From NCBI GenBank assembly GCA_000349905.1, contig KB722757.1, positions 264,804-328,803 of the forward strand: a DNA stretch of 64,000 nt. The letters are read 5' to 3'. Source of the stretch: Volvariella volvacea V23 (lineage: Eukaryota > Basidiomycota > Agaricomycetes > Agaricales > Pluteaceae). A program made the translations under genes and the position numbers. The notes below the pieces were generated by a model that worked only from the letters and a program-made list of their open reading frames with translations, was not told the origin of the DNA and made no database searches. Shown here piece by piece: positions 11,153 through 21,301 of the stretch; within the stretch, counting starts at the first letter, position 1; every line of letters begins with the position of its first letter.

Positions 11153-11482
11153 TCGCACACGTTTGCAGGCTATACCTAATTCTGCCAATATCTACCGCGT
11201 AGCCTTACCATGCATATGGTACCACTGCTCCGTTGGATCGTCTCCTAGTCATCCATGATGCAACAACCATGACAGAGTCATCGAGTTCAGCTGACGAGCC
11301 AACGAGAACGGCGAAATGCGTCCTGAGTTCCTGTTGATCAAGGAACAGGTGTTGGCTAGGAACAAGAACAAAGACCACACGACCGGCCAACTTCAGCCAA
11401 CTTCACACAGACGCGATCGCGCGACTAAACGTCAATGTCAAGGACAAGGACGAGAACAAGAGCATTTGGTACATATCATACA
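11153..11482. other. Spacer upstream of the RPN8 3' end
   Basis: No supported gene. It includes the RPN8 3' untranslated region and perhaps leader sequence of the small candidate gene at 10931-11152. Confidence 0.4.
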
Positions 11483-12938
11483 TTACAACCCCTTCTCAGC
11501 TGCCGAGTCCTTCTTCTCGTCCTTCCCATCATTCTTCCCGGCCTTAGTGCTATTGTCCTTCTTCTCTTTCTCCTCACTGCCCAACCCCTCTTCCAGCTCA
11601 GCCCTTCCAATCGTAGCCTTGTTATCCACCAGGCCGTGGAGTGCAATAACAGCCCTGAGCAAACTGCTCAGATAAACAACCAGCAGCTGATCGTTCGTAC
11701 TCGACGCAAAGCTCTGCGTAGTCACAGGATCCGACAAATCGGACAGGAGGTTCAACGCGTCCTGCAAATGGTACACGATCTGATGGTTGACGGGCATTGT
11801 TCCTGCCGCCACTTCCACGAGGTATTTTTGTATATCGCCTAACCGAGATTGAAGTCCTTGCAGCGAGGCCAGCTGTTCGCTTACTCGGGTTGCGAGGGTG
11901 GTCGTTGTCGAGTCTTTAATATCTCGTAGAAGGTGCTCGACACCGATTTCTTCGGCCTCCTCGGCTTCTATCGCTGATGGAACGTGGAGGAATGTTTTCC
12001 TAGTCTCCGTGCCATCCTATGTAAATTGTACCAGAAGAACGTTTCAGTATCCCGCCCGCGTGTGGCGAAACAGCATGTGCAATTAAATAGAAGAAATCGG
12101 GAAGAAAGAACAATTAACGAGGTCAAGCGTAATTCAAAGCGAACAGCATAGTACGAAAAAGGGCAAAATCGATGATCATGTACGGGAGAAACGTGACGTA
12201 CATCTTTAATCTCTTCCACGGCGAAGTACGCATCGGTGGGAATGCCCACTGTGTTTGGTCGGACATCTACGATCACCATAACCGGCCGTGCAATGAATCT
12301 TTTGAATAGATCGTTAATCTCCATGTCTGATGCACGTAGTTTGGGACCAGAGTGGTACCACCCAATCATCCGTTCCCGAGCTTAATGAGCGCATCAAAGA
12401 CGCAGACGATGAAGGGTTCCGTTATCAATGTAGAGCACGTTCCAGTCCAGAGAACAGCATTTAGCGGCATCGTTAGGCGAACGGGATGGGAAAAGGACAT
12501 ACCATTAACTTTCTTGAACATCTCGTACATCCCTTCAATATAGTTGTGATCCAAGAACCACGTCTTGCTGTCCTTCTCGTCTTCTTCAAACGGGATAGCA
12601 AATGAATTGGCAACGTTGACAGTCTTCCCGTTATCCTGTCCCAACAGCACTCCTACAACCCGCTTTTGTGAATTCCGGGAGACAGATCGCGCATGATGGT
12701 CTGTCACTGATAGCAATACAAGTGGGTGCACGACTGGGTCGTGTTAGATGGTTGAATACACCACGATGGAGACAGCGCAGGTGCTGATAATAAGCGAGAT
12801 GCTCTCGAGGGGTACGATGGACTGACGTCAACGTACTGACTGTTGTTCCTGCTAGTGCTGTAAGCTGAGGCGTTTGTGAGTCCTTTATGGTGCACAAAGT
12901 TGAGCCCTACTCACTTGTTCTGTCGTTGTTGCGACCAT
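11483..12938 (-). CDS. RPN8: 26S proteasome regulatory subunit Rpn8 (PSMD7)
   Basis: Five exons on the minus strand (12938-12915, 12864-12837, 12733-12503, 12380-12202, 12016-11483) join to 331 residues. The MPN domain starts around residue 18 ([15 protein letters not shown]), with [10 protein letters not shown], then [20 protein letters not shown] and the diagnostic [15 protein letters not shown]. The catalytic JAMM His-X-His is absent, as expected: Rpn8 is the inactive partner of Rpn11 in the proteasome lid. The C-terminal half is helical and ends in a Lys/Glu-rich tail. Exon 2 is only 28 nt; its boundaries were chosen because they are the only ones giving a continuous frame ([13 protein letters not shown]). 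All introns are GT-AG. Confidence 0.93.
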
Positions 12939-13122
12939 GGCGGGGAATGGACGATGGAGAGACGGGATATTCTATTAACTTTGAGATCGGTAGAGATGAA
13001 TTACGCGTTCATCAAGACGCGTGTTTGTTTGCTCTTGTTGTTCATAACCCTCACCAGGGACCGAGACGCCTCCCTGTCGAACTTCCAGTTGACTGCATCT
13101 CACTAATGCGACACTTTTTTCA

Positions 13123-14148
13123 GACCAAGTCCGCATCAACAAGCTTACTATCTCCCAGATAGACGAAGGTATTGAGTATTTAACAGCAAGGTGCTACCAT
13201 CTCAAACGGGTTGACGAACTTCTCGAGAGGTCAGAATTGTCATCAGAACTGTCTATGCTCACCCTCCAATTAACGCTCAACTAGGGAATAAACTCTATCT
13301 GGGTTGTCTTTTGCGATTTCTATGTTATAGAGACAGCAGCACTCTGCGACATATACATCGTTTGATATTGGCACTACACCCCCATGTGGACCCGATGAAG
13401 AATACGTTTCAGGGGCACATTGGCCCAAGCCCTCCTCCGCCTCCCATCTCGGCTACGGACCTACACATGACCGGCCGAAGCTCAGTACTCTGGAAGAGCT
13501 CGTGATCGCGTACAACTAGACGTACTACCATGCTGCGCAGCGCCTGCTTTCTCTATATTTTGCGATTCACGCACCACACCATCTGTCTCTGCGTCTTAAA
13601 CGGTGGGATTCGCCGCGTGGTTGACTCGGGATCTGAGTTATTCTTTCATTACGTGGAATGAATGAATTCCGTCCTGCCGCCGCAGCATTCACGCAACTAC
13701 GCCACCTCGAGTTAATTGGCGTGCTTTTGGAGGTTCATGTCTATTCGTATCACGAGCACGATCAGCACCAGTCTCTCACCAAGTGCAACTTCTTGGTCTT
13801 TTGAAGACTCAATTGGAAACTACATTGAGTTCTTCCAGTCACTTACATTGCCGCCACTTACTCGGGTCAATATCGATCCCACTGGCAAGATCAACCGTGG
13901 AGGGGTTCTGGAATTCTTCGGTGGTTTATCCCGTGCCTCGTCCCATACCCTTCATCAGGACTCCTTCTACCGTACCACCATTGATCTTTCCAATTCCCTT
14001 TCCGGTCCGTTTTTCTTCCCTCCCACCGATCCTTGCATTGCACCACGGCACTTACATTTCACGCACACCAAACCCTTTACACCTAACTCTGCAACTTGAA
14101 GCTGAAAGGAGCCCGCACCGAGTCGGTACTCCCCTTTCCATGACATAA
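13123..14148 (+). pseudogene. F-box gene relic with the F-box deleted
   Basis: Begins with family sequence matching the N-terminus of the neighbouring F-box proteins (KLTISQIDEGIEYLTARCYHLK) but jumps directly to RVDELLERSELSS. In intact relatives these segments are about 80 residues apart, and the missing part is exactly the F-box and HVCRHW region. A stop (TAG in TLN-stop) and frame changes follow. Family sequence reappears as NYIEFFQSLTLPPLTRVNI at about 13815-13875 and as a decayed LTLQLEAERSPHR near 14085-14125, where relatives have LAVTLDPHRR. No start or continuous frame remains, so it is non-coding debris. Confidence 0.75.
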
Positions 14149-14149
14149 T

Positions 14150-14163
14150 ATGTTATATAACAT
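14150..14163. repeat. 14-bp perfect palindrome
   Basis: ATGTTATATAACAT reads the same on both strands, just after the decayed 3' end of the F-box relic. It could be a binding site, a break scar or chance in AT-rich DNA. Confidence 0.3.
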
Positions 14164-15623
14164 AACCGCCTTTCGAAGTTCTCCTTCATTATGAGAAGTG
14201 AGGCAAGATTTGTGGTGAATACGCTGGAGGAGCGACTTATATCAGCTCTACTCGATAGTTTCACTAGCCTTCTAGCCGGTCACCACGCCTTGCTTCAGGC
14301 TTCGGCGCTTTAGCCTGAGCGCTCCATACCCTGTTTGTCAATGTTGCTCATAAACCCCAGTCATCCAAGGTGGTGTCGGTGTTTTGGGTAAGTGTATCCC
14401 ATCAACGTATCCCATCAGCATGGCACTCACCATAGATCAAATTCTTGACGACCAACTCACCATTTCTCAGATTGATGAAGAGCTCGCACGCTTAACGGAG
14501 AGGATCCTTTATTTGAGATCCCTTCGTAACACCCACGCGCCCATCTTTCGCCTTCCACCTGAAATACTCTCCAAGATCATAACTATCTACAAAGACCAGG
14601 TCGAGAATGATCACCAGCAGTCAAAATCACATCGTAAACCTTCTCCGTTTGACCGCTGGGACCCACTTATCGTTGGATCGTGATTTCCCATGTTTGTCGT
14701 CATTGGCGGGATGTCACCCTTCGTTCTCCGAGCTTTTGGTCGACGATATACATGCCAAGTAGCTCGACCTCACTGGAGTGCGTCGATTATCTTGCCAAGA
14801 GATCGGATCTTTCTTCACAGACTATGTCCACCCTCAACCTTCAGCTGGCTGTTGGTAAAGAAGGGAATGAAGATTTAGATCTTGGCTGTCTTCCTCGTTT
14901 TCTGTGTTATAAAGGTGGCGTCAGTGGCAGGGTTCTACGACATATTCGTCAATTGGAGTTATCGTTCTATGCTGTGGGTAGACGCTTCAGCTATCCCGAC
15001 CCATTCGCACACAAAAGTGCATTCCCACTTCTCGTGGACCCAGCCCTGAGCGAGGACCTTACCGGGCTCAGCACCCTAGAAGATTTAGCAATTGTGTACG
15101 ACGATCCACTTTACCATCTGGCGCAACTCCTCCTTTCCCAATTTTCGATTAATCGTGCATCAAATCTCAAGTCCCTTTCCCTAGAGAGTAATGCTAACGC
15201 TTATCTGTGGTCCGGGGGGTTGTCTTATCCTAGACCCACTTGGGACGAGTTTCGTCTTGCAATGACTTCGTTTCAGAAGCTTCAACATCTCAAGCTGTCT
15301 GGTGCACTTGAAGATCTCCGGAGTCCCTCAGATACAAACGCAGACCCAATTTATAATCAACATGCTGCGCCTCACGTCTCCAGTCTTGTACTCCCACAAT
15401 TACGATCTCTTAGCCTTTCTGGGTCCTATAAATCGCTTATACAGTTCCTCAGATCGCTTGAAATTCCACCAGCAACCCGGGTCGATATCGGTCCCAAATT
15501 TGAGGATCACGATGAAATCATAGTGAAATTCTTTGAAAGTCTATCCCAAATTTTCTCACATACGCTTCAGTCCCCTGCACAGGATAACTCGACACAGAGT
15601 AGGGACCATTCCTCCTCGCATTT

Positions 15624-16384
15624 TGTCAGGGCTCGTAAGAGCCCTCGACATAAACGCCCGACACCTTGACGCCCACCAAGTGTCTACATCTCATCAACAA
15701 GCGCTCACCAAGCGCTTACACCTACCTTGACACCCACCAAGCGTCTCTCTTATCTCATTTCTCTTTTCTTTCTTCTTTCTTTTCCGATACACCCTTTCAT
15801 TATATCGTCGACACATAATACACATTACCCCATTTCCTCTCTTACACATCACCCTTACCTACATACATCTGCTTACCTGTACCCTACACCCTCATCTACG
15901 ATACCCGTTCCTACTCTACCCGTCCCCGCTTCCCTTTTATGGTACACCTTTTGTTCTCTACTGCATCTGATGATTCGATCTTGTTCTAGATGAACATGTG
16001 TCGAGTCAGAAGATTGATTATGATTTCATATGACTCTGTCCCCTCCCACATTAACTGCGCATGACACGGGCTTACGCGTACATGCCGACCCAGCTTATGC
16101 GTCCTCTGGTCTGTGCGCTACACTCTTTCGCTCAGGACTCCCACTTTGTTACTTTCATTCTTACCCCCCACTCCTCCTCACCCAGGAGATTATATCCCTT
16201 TATTTATCTTTATTTATCTTCGAGTAGTATATATACCATACTGCTCTCACCACCTATTCCCCAGCTTTAAAGATTCTTCGCTTGGGAATAGGTAAGCGAC
16301 TACGAGCTAGTCTCTTCTTTACACACCCTTACTTACTATTCTTCGCTTGGGAATAGAATCTGAGTATTCGCTTTTTCCCCAACA
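15624..16384 (+). mobile_element. Solo LTR (761 bp) with 5-bp target duplication
   Basis: The element starts TGTCAGGG and ends CCAACA, the TG...CA ends of long terminal repeats. CATTT precedes it at 15619-15623 and follows it at 16385-16389, a 5-bp target-site duplication. Removing it and one CATTT rejoins the host F-box reading frame exactly. The first 27 bases form an imperfect palindrome (TGTCAGGGCTC...GAGCCCTCGACA). No gag or pol coding is present, so it is an LTR left by recombination between the two ends of a retrotransposon, probably of Ty3/gypsy type. An 18-bp sequence (TTCTTCGCTTGGGAATAG) occurs twice, near 16271 and 16340, and a TATATATA lies near 16228. Orientation cannot be fixed from a solo copy. 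Confidence 0.87.
16271..16357 (+). repeat. Direct 18-bp repeat inside the LTR
   Basis: TTCTTCGCTTGGGAATAG occurs at about 16271 and again at about 16340, close to the 3' end of the LTR. Such direct repeats are often part of the R or U5 region; here the role is unknown. Confidence 0.5.
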
Positions 16385-16998
16385 CATTTTCCCCCATCTG
16401 TGGAGAGACCGGGAGACGACTTTGGCATAGAGTTGAGCATACACCAACCCTCGAGATCTCTAGATTTATGTGTTAGCCTCGACCCACACAGAAGAGACGG
16501 TGTAATGGACAATCTGGACACTGACCAAATGCAATCGATAAATGTCAAATGTACTTGGGTCTTTCCTATTGCTCATTCTCAAGCACTGTTCGATGGTATA
16601 GCACAACACATACAACCTCTCACCTCTCCTAAACATCACTACAGCCAACCTCATCAGTATATCTGCCTCTTGTATCGCGAAGAGGAGCTTTCGGGGTATA
16701 TAGTTCAAGCATTTTCAGGGTTCAAAAGGCTGGATTCTATCTGCATCTCTGCAAGGTCATCGTTTGGCCGTGCACTCAGTAGAGGGATAGTGAATTGTGG
16801 GTGCATCAGGGATCCGCATGATTTAAGAGAAGGGACGCAGCCCTGGACTGTGCAGGCAGATCACGATGGCAGGTCTTCGAGTCTATGTCATGAATGTCGA
16901 TCCTTCCTAGGATTGTACTTTCCCGAACTACGAAGGTTGACTATAGTTGGACCTTGTGGTGAACGCCATGAATTGGAAAATGTTGAACAGCAGCCTTA

Positions 16999-17098
16999 NN
17001 NNNNNNNNNNNNNNNNNNNNNNNNNNNNNNNNNNNNNNNNNNNNNNNNNNNNNNNNNNNNNNNNNNNNNNNNNNNNNNNNNNNNNNNNNNNNNNNNNN
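16999..17098. other. Assembly gap (100 N)
   Basis: Exactly 100 Ns, the usual placeholder for a gap of unknown size. It lies within the C-terminal part of the F-box pseudogene, so its real length and any further lesion there are unknown. Confidence 0.95.
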
Positions 17099-17321
17099 CG
17101 GTCCGTCCAACAGAAAAATGAGCTGACGAAGAACTACTTGCATTGAAGAGGGTATTGTGGTATTTTCATGTGGCTGGACGGAAATGAGAGAGGTTGGAAT
17201 TTAAAAGGTGGAGTAACGCTCGCAAAGTTGGAGAATGGGAGCCGTTTTGTGACCAGGTCTTGTGGGTTGAGGATTAATCAATTGGGTCTCGTGGGATAGT
17301 AAGCCTACAGTTATAGCAGGC

Positions 17322-17430
17322 AAATATACATGCCGTCGCAGAGGACCTCTCTTGATTGCATCGACGAGCTTTGTGATTTGGTACAACCACGTTATCAATG
17401 CTCAGCATTTAGCCCTTGGCTGAATACCGG
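17322..17430 (+). pseudogene. Small orphan F-box fragment
   Basis: A stretch read as IHMPSQRTSLDCIDELCDLV matches the segment following the F-box in the neighbouring family (IYMPSKLTSLDWVDELLQRS). It has no upstream or downstream gene parts and begins only about 45 bp after the end of the preceding F-box pseudogene. It is probably a scrap of another copy left by a deletion or template switch. Confidence 0.6.
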
Positions 17431-17665
17431 ATGGTATGCTTGCACAAAGGCTGTCCCTTTCGCGAGGCAAGAGTCTTATCACATTTCGAACTCAGGCTTT
17501 AAAACTTCTTGTTACATGGGGAGTTGTATACGTAGTGCATAAACTAGAACAGTGTTGACATCTTTTTTCCATTAACATTTGTCCCTTCCAAATGAGGACG
17601 GCTCATGTATGGAAATATAGAGCATATCAAACACGGGTGAGCATACATAGTGACAGACAAAATCA

Positions 17666-18535
17666 CTACCTCACAAAATCGTCCATCAAGCACCAGATGC
17701 GTCCGTCCAAAATTCGATTCCTCACAAAATCCAGCAACTGAAACTTGTAAGCTGAAATCTCCAACACCTGAAAACGATTGTCCTCGGGTGCCGCATCCTC
17801 CCGATCTTTCCACTCCAGAATTCTTTCAGCTGTCCTCGAGTATCCAAACCAAACAGCGGTATATGGATTGAGGGGTACATCGTTTAATCTGCCTGCCACG
17901 GTTTCTGTGGACGGGAGTACACTTGCCAGTCCTCTCCAAAAGGTCAAAGGAAGGATAACGGTTGTGACGGAAGGATGACGTCGAATGAAATCCCTCGTTC
18001 TGTGGTCCAATGCTACGTTGTGAGCTAGAAACCGCTTGAGCCCTCTCCAGTCCCCTCTCCAATGCATCACATCTGACTCCAATCTCCAGAGGTATGGCTC
18101 AAAAGCCTGTAGCGTGCAGAATTCCTCCAATAATTGACACCCCGTCAAGGCTTGACAAAGAGGATAGTATTTCCAGTGTGGACGAGAAACAACCCTCTCA
18201 ATAAAGAGCCGACGGAGGGAAGGCTGTAAGAATGTAAGGAATTGTGCCAAAGATTCTGCATTGCCTTCACTGAAATGAAGGTATACGGATTCGACGAGAT
18301 TGGCAAGGTCTTGTCTGGTTCGGAGAAGGTCATGTAGATGGGTGAACTGATGGCCGCGCAAGATGCGGATGGATCGATAGAGGTGGGTGGTAGTGAGCTC
18401 AAGGATGGCACGATTACAGAGACGTAGACGACAAAGTGCGGATGATGTCTGATCGTCGTAACCGTATTGCAATGGATAAGCAGATGTTGCGAGGGCAATG
18501 ATAATTTCGTTGATTATTTCGAGTGGTAAATACAT
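17666..18535 (-). CDS. F-box-like protein, intact tandem copy
   Basis: A single exon of 289 residues from ATG 18535. The first 50 residues fit a divergent F-box (MYLPLEIINEIIIAL, then LCRLRLCNRAILEL and THLYRSIRI). The rest is a compact domain without recognised motifs, ending LDGRIWCLMDDFVR. The frame stays open upstream, but the codon at its far end is TTG, so the ATG matching the conserved LPLEI was chosen. This belongs to a different F-box-like family from the larger genes to the left. The tandem copy at 18899-19783 shares most of the sequence but has a stop. Probable SCF adaptor, substrate unknown. Confidence 0.8.
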   Translation of the reverse strand: MYLPLEIINEIIIALATSAYPLQYGYDDQTSSALCRLRLCNRAILELTTTHLYRSIRILRGHQFTHLHDLLRTRQDLANLVESVYLHFSEGNAESLAQFLTFLQPSLRRLFIERVVSRPHWKYYPLCQALTGCQLLEEFCTLQAFEPYLWRLESDVMHWRGDWRGLKRFLAHNVALDHRTRDFIRRHPSVTTVILPLTFWRGLASVLPSTETVAGRLNDVPLNPYTAVWFGYSRTAERILEWKDREDAAPEDNRFQVLEISAYKFQLLDFVRNRILDGRIWCLMDDFVR

Positions 18536-18898
18536 GATGGGATGTTTGAAAGGGTGCTCCAAACACTTGGCCAAGCAACTCAACAGGGTACAGTTTGGCA
18601 AGCTGCAACAACCCTACATCGCTCAGAATACTATTTTGTCGAAATTCCCTATCCCCTGTTGTGACCCATCCGAGACTTTGATGCACTTTTGCTGTGGGAT
18701 ATATACCGTAATAGCATCAGCTTTAGTGAAGGATCTAATATTACAGGGAGTTGGATACAATACGCACAGATGGGGATAAGTACAGAACACCTGTTTCCAT
18801 TCATCGCTCCAAATCCTGGCGAACAGCCCATGCGTGTAGATATATAACAGACTATAGGACATACCAAACGTGGAGTACATAAAATAAGCAAAAGAATA

Positions 18899-19783
18899 CT
18901 ACTTCACAAAATCATCCATCAAGTTCCAGATACACCCATCCAGTGTTCGGCTCCTTACAAAATCGAGCAGTCCAAATTTGTAGGCTGAAACTCCCAACAT
19001 TTGAAAACAGCTTTCATCAGCTGCAGCTTCCTCCCGATCTTTCCACCCTAGAATCCTCTTAGCTGTCTCTGAATACCCCAACCAGAAAGCAACATATGGA
19101 TCTAGAGGTATATTTTTTATCCTTCCTGCTACCCTTTCCGTGGATGGGAGTGCGCGTGCTAGTACTGTCCAGTTTGAAACCGGAATGATCACAGTCGCTA
19201 TCGGGGGATGCTGTCGAATGAGGTCTATCGTTTTGCGATTGAGAGAGACCTCCGAGTCGTGAGCTAACAACCTCTTTAGCTTTGGCCAGCGTCCCCTCCA
19301 GTGCATTCCATTCGCATGTGAGCTCCAAAGATATGACTCAAAGGTCTTTAGCGTGCAGAATTCCTCCAATGATTAGCACTTCATTAAAGCTTGACAAAGA
19401 GGCAGATACTCCCACTCTGGACGAGAAGTATCTCTTTCTATAAAGAGACGGCGGAGGGAGGGTGCCAAGATGGTAAAAAATCGAGCCAAGGACTCTATCC
19501 TGTTCAGATGTTCTGAATGGGAGTGGATGTACACAGATTCGACGAGATTGGCAAGGTCTTGTCTGGTTCGAAGAAGGACATGTAGATGGATGAACTGACG
19601 ATCGCGTAGGATGCGGATGGATCGATAAATATGGGGGATGGTGAGCTCAAAAGTGGTACGATTACAGAGAGATAGACGATAAAGTGCGGATAATGTCTGG
19701 TCGTCGTAACCGTACTGCAATGGGTGAACGGGTGTTGCAAGGACGAGGACGATTTCGTTGATTATTTCGAGCGGCAAATGCAT
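18899..19783 (-). pseudogene. F-box-like tandem copy with one nonsense codon
   Basis: A tandem paralogue of the gene at 17666-18535, same strand and near-identical length (about 294 codons from ATG 19783). One in-frame TAA at 19373-19375 replaces the CAA found in the paralogue (GCQLLEEF there, KC-stop-SLEEF here); everything before and after is in frame, from MHLPLEIINEIVLVL to IWNLMDDFVK. A single lesion in an otherwise open frame means very recent inactivation, a strain polymorphism, a sequencing error or readthrough. An open extension upstream to 19894 has a GTG, not an ATG, at its end. Confidence 0.82.
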
Positions 19784-21301
19784 GATGGGGTGTTTGGGAG
19801 CGCTTCGAGTTTGAGTTGGTGCTGATCCCCCCTTACGTTGTGCGTTCAATGACATGCGGCAACAACCGTCATCATGCACTGTCACGGTGAGCACACTAGG
19901 GACTTATATACGAGCAATATATGTCCACTAACTCAAGCTCCCCTAGTAGACCAGTTACGTTGGAGTCGATAGATTGGCTCCACAGCCGTACGATGGCGAA
20001 TTCCTACCTACGAATGGATCGTAGTCTCTCGCATTTGCCATCATTGGAGGACGACAACGGCGCAGCCTCCGAAACGTTTGAATCGAGGAGCTCTTCCAAA
20101 GATCCCATCCAAAGCCTCTATCAGAGCTCAGCCTTCCCTTGCCTTGCAATAAAGGGGATTAGCGAGATGATTCTCGCAATCCCATGGCATATTCACCGCC
20201 TATACGATGTACGTTATGAAGGAAATTTTCTAGAATTTGCATTCTTACCCTGCTCATCGTCTAGCTCACGGGGCATGATCATGCACTCCACAGCATATCA
20301 CTTCGGCTGTTCTCCCAGGTATTCGCACCCTGGGTTTCTAACTTCAGTCTCTGTCTCTTAGGGGCTGTGATTCGGATGCCGATTAGTGTCCTGCAACGAA
20401 CCCCAGCGTTTCTCGGAACGAATTTTGCCAAACGTTAGCCTCACTCAAATAGCTATGACAGCTTGACTCAGGCTTTACATTGTTTACCTCGAGCCTAGCG
20501 TAGCCAGCACATCTGCTCTTATATATTATTAAGGTAGAGTTCTTCAGAAGTTTTCCTGAAAGCTTCGATCATCAACTTCATCCTTCGATGCAGGCATCAA
20601 ATTAACCATACATTTGTTCCATTCAATGCCGATCTTATATATTGTTTTGGACCATAATAGCGACTGGCCTTGAACCTTGGCTGTGCGTTCAAAGATACGT
20701 AGTCTATCAGGACCCTCGAGTTGGAGGAGCGCAGCTATCCTCCGTATTCCTGGTCCCGAACTTTCCACTGGGGCTTTACCGAACCCGTCCGGTCTATGGC
20801 CTCGAGCCATCCCTTTGCTTTATTAGCATCTTGTGTGGCAACACGACAGACGTCCTGGATTCCATGCCACCGTATCTGTCAGGACTACGGAATTTCATAC
20901 ATACCACCGCACCATGACTTAAAACGTCAGAGGAGAGGTATTACGCGGAATGGAGATGAGTTTAGTGATGAGAAAGTGGCACTACCAGGTTGCGGGAACG
21001 TTTTCTTGTAACATAGCCTGGTACCAACTGCATCAAGAACACCGAGTACAAGCAGCCGATGAGATTAGATGAGGGAGATTGATGGGATTGAGATGAATTC
21101 ATAAAGGCTAATAGTCCCGAAAGAATGTCCAGAGTTTCGTCGAGGTTGTGGTTGTGTCGCCGGTGTTGATGGTAATAGACCAAAATAGACGAGCGCAGCG
21201 ATCGGCTATTGCAGCCTTAATCTATCTCGTGCTACCAAACTCCTTCCCCTCCTTCCTCCTCCTCCTCCTCAAGCTCATTCCCCGGCTTTTGATCCCAACC
21301 T
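19784..21301. other. Long spacer before the SAPS gene
   Basis: About 1.5 kb with no gene I can support. A plus-strand frame at 19921-20361 (146 codons, Ser-rich) and a minus-strand frame at 20544-20810 have no recognisable domain and no supporting splice structure. The right end should contain the SAPS promoter; pyrimidine-rich tracts lie at 21240-21300. Confidence 0.4.

Larger units (their letters stand above)
14420..17277 (+). pseudogene. F-box pseudogene split by an LTR and an assembly gap
   Basis: The first ATG matching the family start is 14420. Residues 1-80 are nearly identical to the minus-strand gene at 1-1627. One base is missing at about 14665 (GACCCAC here, GACCGCAC in the relative), so the frame ends at a TGA shortly after; the remainder (from ISHVCRHWRDV) is in another frame. 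That frame runs to 15669 but is broken by a solo LTR (15624-16384). The gene resumes at 16390 with PSVERPGDDFG, passes through a 100-N gap (16999-17098), and its C-terminus (LLALKRVLWYFHVAGRK) is interrupted by an in-frame TGA at 17185-17187 before the final TAA at 17275-17277. Confidence 0.88.

Noticed and set aside
19921..20361. Plus-strand frame of 146 codons after the F-box tandem
   Set aside because: No domain, no homology recognised, no splice context; length is not exceptional for this composition.
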